Source: DASPSR01 sp035516175 | GTDB lineage: Bacteria; Nitrospirota; UBA9217 | DNA length: 16,270 nt | Direction: 5' to 3' | Assembly (NCBI GenBank): GCA_035516175.1 | Contig: DATJAO010000071.1 | Span: 1-16,270, forward strand | Part shown: piece by piece, positions 14,409 to 16,270 of the stretch | Layout: each line of letters starts with the position of its first letter | Numbering within the stretch: position 1 is the stretch's first letter | Notes under the pieces: model-generated | Seen by the model: only the letters and a program-made list of their open reading frames with translations | Database searches by the model: none | What the model was told of the DNA's origin: nothing | Translations under genes and position numbers: made by a program

Positions 14409-15353
14409 TTATATATTGCGAAATTTTTCGATGAGTTCCGCCATGTCGCTGGGCGGAGGAGTTGTAAAGGTCATCGGATGTCCTGTTTCAGGATGGAGAA
14501 TGGAGAGTGATTCGGCGTGGAGCATCTGGCGTGCAACCTGGCTGTCGTTGAACTTCGATGCCTTGACCCCACCGTATACACTGTCACCGAGAATGGGATG
14601 GCCGATGTGAGCCATATGCACACGGATCTGGTGGGTGCGGCCGGTTTTGATTTCGACCGCGATAAGAGTCGCTCTCCTGAACCGCTCCTTGACCGTATAA
14701 AGCGTGACGGCCTCACGTGCCTTGTGGGTATGTACGCTGATCTTCTTCCGATCTTTCACATGCCTGCCGAGTCCGGCCTCGATGGTGCCCGAGCCTTTCT
14801 TGATCACCCCGACGACAAGGGCAAGGTAGTGTTTTTTCACCGTGCGATTCTTGAACTGGGCCGATAGGGAACGGAGGGCCTCCTGTGTCCTCGCCACCAC
14901 CATCACGCCGGAAGTGTCTTTATCCAGACGGTGTATGATGCCAGCGCGTTCCCGCTCGCTCCCGCGCGTGCCCGGCCCGGAAGAGGGAAGGCTCCCGTAG
15001 TGGTACAGGAGCGCGTTTACGAGCGTGCCGGTGTAATTCCCCGGCGCCGGATGCACCACGAGGCCTGGCGGCTTGTTCAGCACGATGATATGGGGATCTT
15101 CATAGATAACGCGGAGGGGAATAGGCTCAGGCAGGACCTCGAACTCCTTCTTCTCCGGCAGGTCGAGCGTGAGGGTCTCACCGAGCTTGACCTTATATCC
15201 TGGCTTTTCGGCCCTGCCATTTACAAGAGCAAGTCCATCCTTGATCATCGTCTGAATGCGGCTGCGGGAGATATGCGGCTCATAGTGCGCGATGAAGATG
15301 TCAAGGCGCTTTCCGACGTGTTTCTGGGTGACCGTGAGGGTTGTTGTGGGCAT
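14409..15353 (-). CDS. rluD: Pseudouridine synthase, RluA/RluD family
   Basis: This 314-residue enzyme isomerises uridine to pseudouridine in RNA. An S4 RNA-binding domain covers about 14-75 (GKRLDIFIAHYEPHISRSRI), followed by the RluA-type catalytic domain with HRLDKDTSG, where D144 is the catalytic Asp. LNKPPGLVVHPAPG, KTGRTHQIRVHMAHIGHPI and DSVYGG complete the family pattern. The S4 domain and length favour RluD (23S rRNA U1911/1915/1917 in E. coli), but RluC-like or other specificity cannot be excluded from sequence. The ATG at 15353 lacks a Shine-Dalgarno sequence. It follows lgt by 100 nt in the same direction and is probably co-transcribed. No convincing terminator is visible in the 136 nt before the PEGA gene, only a weak 4-bp hairpin. 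Confidence 0.88.
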   Translation of the reverse strand: MPTTTLTVTQKHVGKRLDIFIAHYEPHISRSRIQTMIKDGLALVNGRAEKPGYKVKLGETLTLDLPEKKEFEVLPEPIPLRVIYEDPHIIVLNKPPGLVVHPAPGNYTGTLVNALLYHYGSLPSSGPGTRGSERERAGIIHRLDKDTSGVMVVARTQEALRSLSAQFKNRTVKKHYLALVVGVIKKGSGTIEAGLGRHVKDRKKISVHTHKAREAVTLYTVKERFRRATLIAVEIKTGRTHQIRVHMAHIGHPILGDSVYGGVKASKFNDSQVARQMLHAESLSILHPETGHPMTFTTPPPSDMAELIEKFRNI

Positions 15354-15453
15354 GGGACGACGAGCTAATACCTAAATCATATCCGCAGATTTCACATATT
15401 GCACAGACTATTTTTCAGTGGGACCTCTGTTTAATCTATGGACGACACTTGCT

Positions 15454-16260
15454 TCATCGCGTTGTCTTCTTCTCTGCCTTCCCGAGATTCCAGAACATGA
15501 ACAGAGAAAATCCGAGCATGAGTACCGCTATGATCTGAGAGGTCGAGATCAGGCCGCCGAAGTAAAGGCCCCGCACTGCATCGCCACGGAAGAACTCGAC
15601 GGAAAACCGAAGAATAGCGTAGAAGATTGAGTAGAGCCAGAACAGCTGGCCATCGAACTTCTTATACCGTCGGAGGAAGATAAGAGCCCCGAAGATGAAG
15701 AACTCTCCGCCCGACTCCATGAGCTGGGTGGGGAAGAGAGGAACGCCGAGGGGGGCGAGCGAATGGGAATCATTGAACGTGATGCAGAACGGGCCGCTGC
15801 ACGGCGCACCGTAACAGCAACCGGCGAAAAAACAGCCGAGTCTGCCGAATGCGTGCCCAAGCGCGACGTATGGTGCCATGATGTCCGTCGTCTTCCAAAC
15901 CGGCAGGGTGTGCTTCTTCACATACCAGATTCCGACGGGAACGGCCGCGAGAAGGCCTCCGTAAAACACGAGCCCGCCCTTCCAGATCGCGAATGCATCA
16001 AGCGGGTTCCTTGTGAACTCCTGGAGGGTGGTCAGCACGTAGAGCACGCGCGAGCCGATGATGGCCGCGAGGAGCAGGTACACGCCCATGTCGAGAATCA
16101 GGTCCTGATTAAGTCCCTCCTTCTTCGCACGGCGCGAGGCGAGATAGATGCCAAGGAGGAACCCGATGCCGATCATGAGACCGTACATCCTGATCGGGAT
16201 GGGACCGATGATCCAGTTGCCGATCTCAATTTTTGGTATTTCGAACAATATGGGATGCAT
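15454..16260 (-). CDS. lgt: Prolipoprotein diacylglyceryl transferase
   Basis: Lgt is the inner-membrane enzyme that transfers diacylglycerol from phosphatidylglycerol to the lipobox cysteine of prolipoproteins, the first step of lipoprotein maturation. The 268-residue protein has about seven hydrophobic segments. The Lgt signature HAFGRLGCFFAGCCYG lies at 136-151, with R140 equivalent to the essential E. coli R143. IPIRMYGLMIGIGF lies near the N-terminus and RFSVEFFRGD (218-227) near the C-terminus, with the second conserved Arg region. The Cys-containing form of the signature replaces GNF...NxELxG of E. coli and is common in other phyla. AAGGA stands 5 nt before the ATG. Its substrates in this window include BamD and the hydrolase lipoprotein. 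Its promoter lies beyond the right edge. Confidence 0.95.
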   Translation of the reverse strand: MHPILFEIPKIEIGNWIIGPIPIRMYGLMIGIGFLLGIYLASRRAKKEGLNQDLILDMGVYLLLAAIIGSRVLYVLTTLQEFTRNPLDAFAIWKGGLVFYGGLLAAVPVGIWYVKKHTLPVWKTTDIMAPYVALGHAFGRLGCFFAGCCYGAPCSGPFCITFNDSHSLAPLGVPLFPTQLMESGGEFFIFGALIFLRRYKKFDGQLFWLYSIFYAILRFSVEFFRGDAVRGLYFGGLISTSQIIAVLMLGFSLFMFWNLGKAEKKTTR

Positions 16261-16270
16261 GATCTTCCTT

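Noticed and set aside
1..16270. Mobile element, prophage, CRISPR or defence island
   Set aside because: No transposase, integrase, phage gene, terminal inverted repeats or spaced direct repeats were found. All genes belong to housekeeping or envelope families with normal intergenic spacing.

Overview
The window looks like ordinary chromosome from a Gram-negative bacterium. BamD, Lgt, two lipoproteins and an outer-membrane-barrel-like protein imply an outer membrane. A very large 2-hydroxyacyl-CoA dehydratase activase-type iron-sulfur protein and a sirohaem-type protein point to an anaerobic or microaerophilic lifestyle. The gene set (DUF4388-J-TPR protein, multidomain activase, DUF3015/DUF4105 pair, PEGA protein) resembles Nitrospirota or Desulfobacterota ('deltaproteobacterial') genomes. 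That placement is inference from gene content, not from a marker search. I see no insertion sequence, prophage, integrase, CRISPR array or rRNA.

Layout, left to right. (1) 1-153: 5' part of a cold-shock protein gene (minus), cut by the window edge, with its own promoter. (2) 360-4532: 1390-residue double-ATPase activase/HgdB-like fusion (minus), with a strong promoter and a leader of about 170 nt. (3) 4878-6452: the only gene read rightwards in the left half, a DUF4388 + J-domain + TPR protein with an extended -10 promoter. (4) 6481-8018 (minus): one transcription unit of promoter, tRNA-Leu(CAG), bamD and a sirC-like gene; bamD and sirC overlap by 4 nt. (5) 8133-10649 (minus): DUF3015 secreted protein followed after 2 nt by a DUF4105 (Lnb-N-like) protein with a probable C-terminal beta-barrel. 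A textbook terminator lies inside the first codons of the second gene. (6) 10699-12071 (minus): alpha/beta-hydrolase lipoprotein and dtd, the latter with a promoter placed as for a leaderless mRNA. (7) 12104-13215 (plus): rlmN, preceded by a nine-codon leader ORF. (8) 13222-14272 (minus): PEGA-domain protein with its own terminator. (9) 14409-16260 (minus): rluD-type pseudouridine synthase and lgt.

Two functional themes recur. One is envelope and lipoprotein biology: Lgt, BamD, a lipoprotein hydrolase, the DUF3015/DUF4105 pair and the PEGA protein. The other is translation and RNA maintenance: tRNA-Leu, Dtd, RlmN, RluD and a cold-shock protein. No complete new defence or metabolic system is evident.

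The most interesting items are small-scale: (a) the perfect 14-bp terminator hairpin embedded in the signal-peptide codons of the DUF4105 gene, (b) a SirC/CysG-type protein whose position-104 catalytic Asp is Thr, (c) an rlmN leader ORF coupled by TGATG and associated with a 14-nt tandem repeat, and (d) a tRNA co-transcribed with a bamD that lacks a Shine-Dalgarno sequence.
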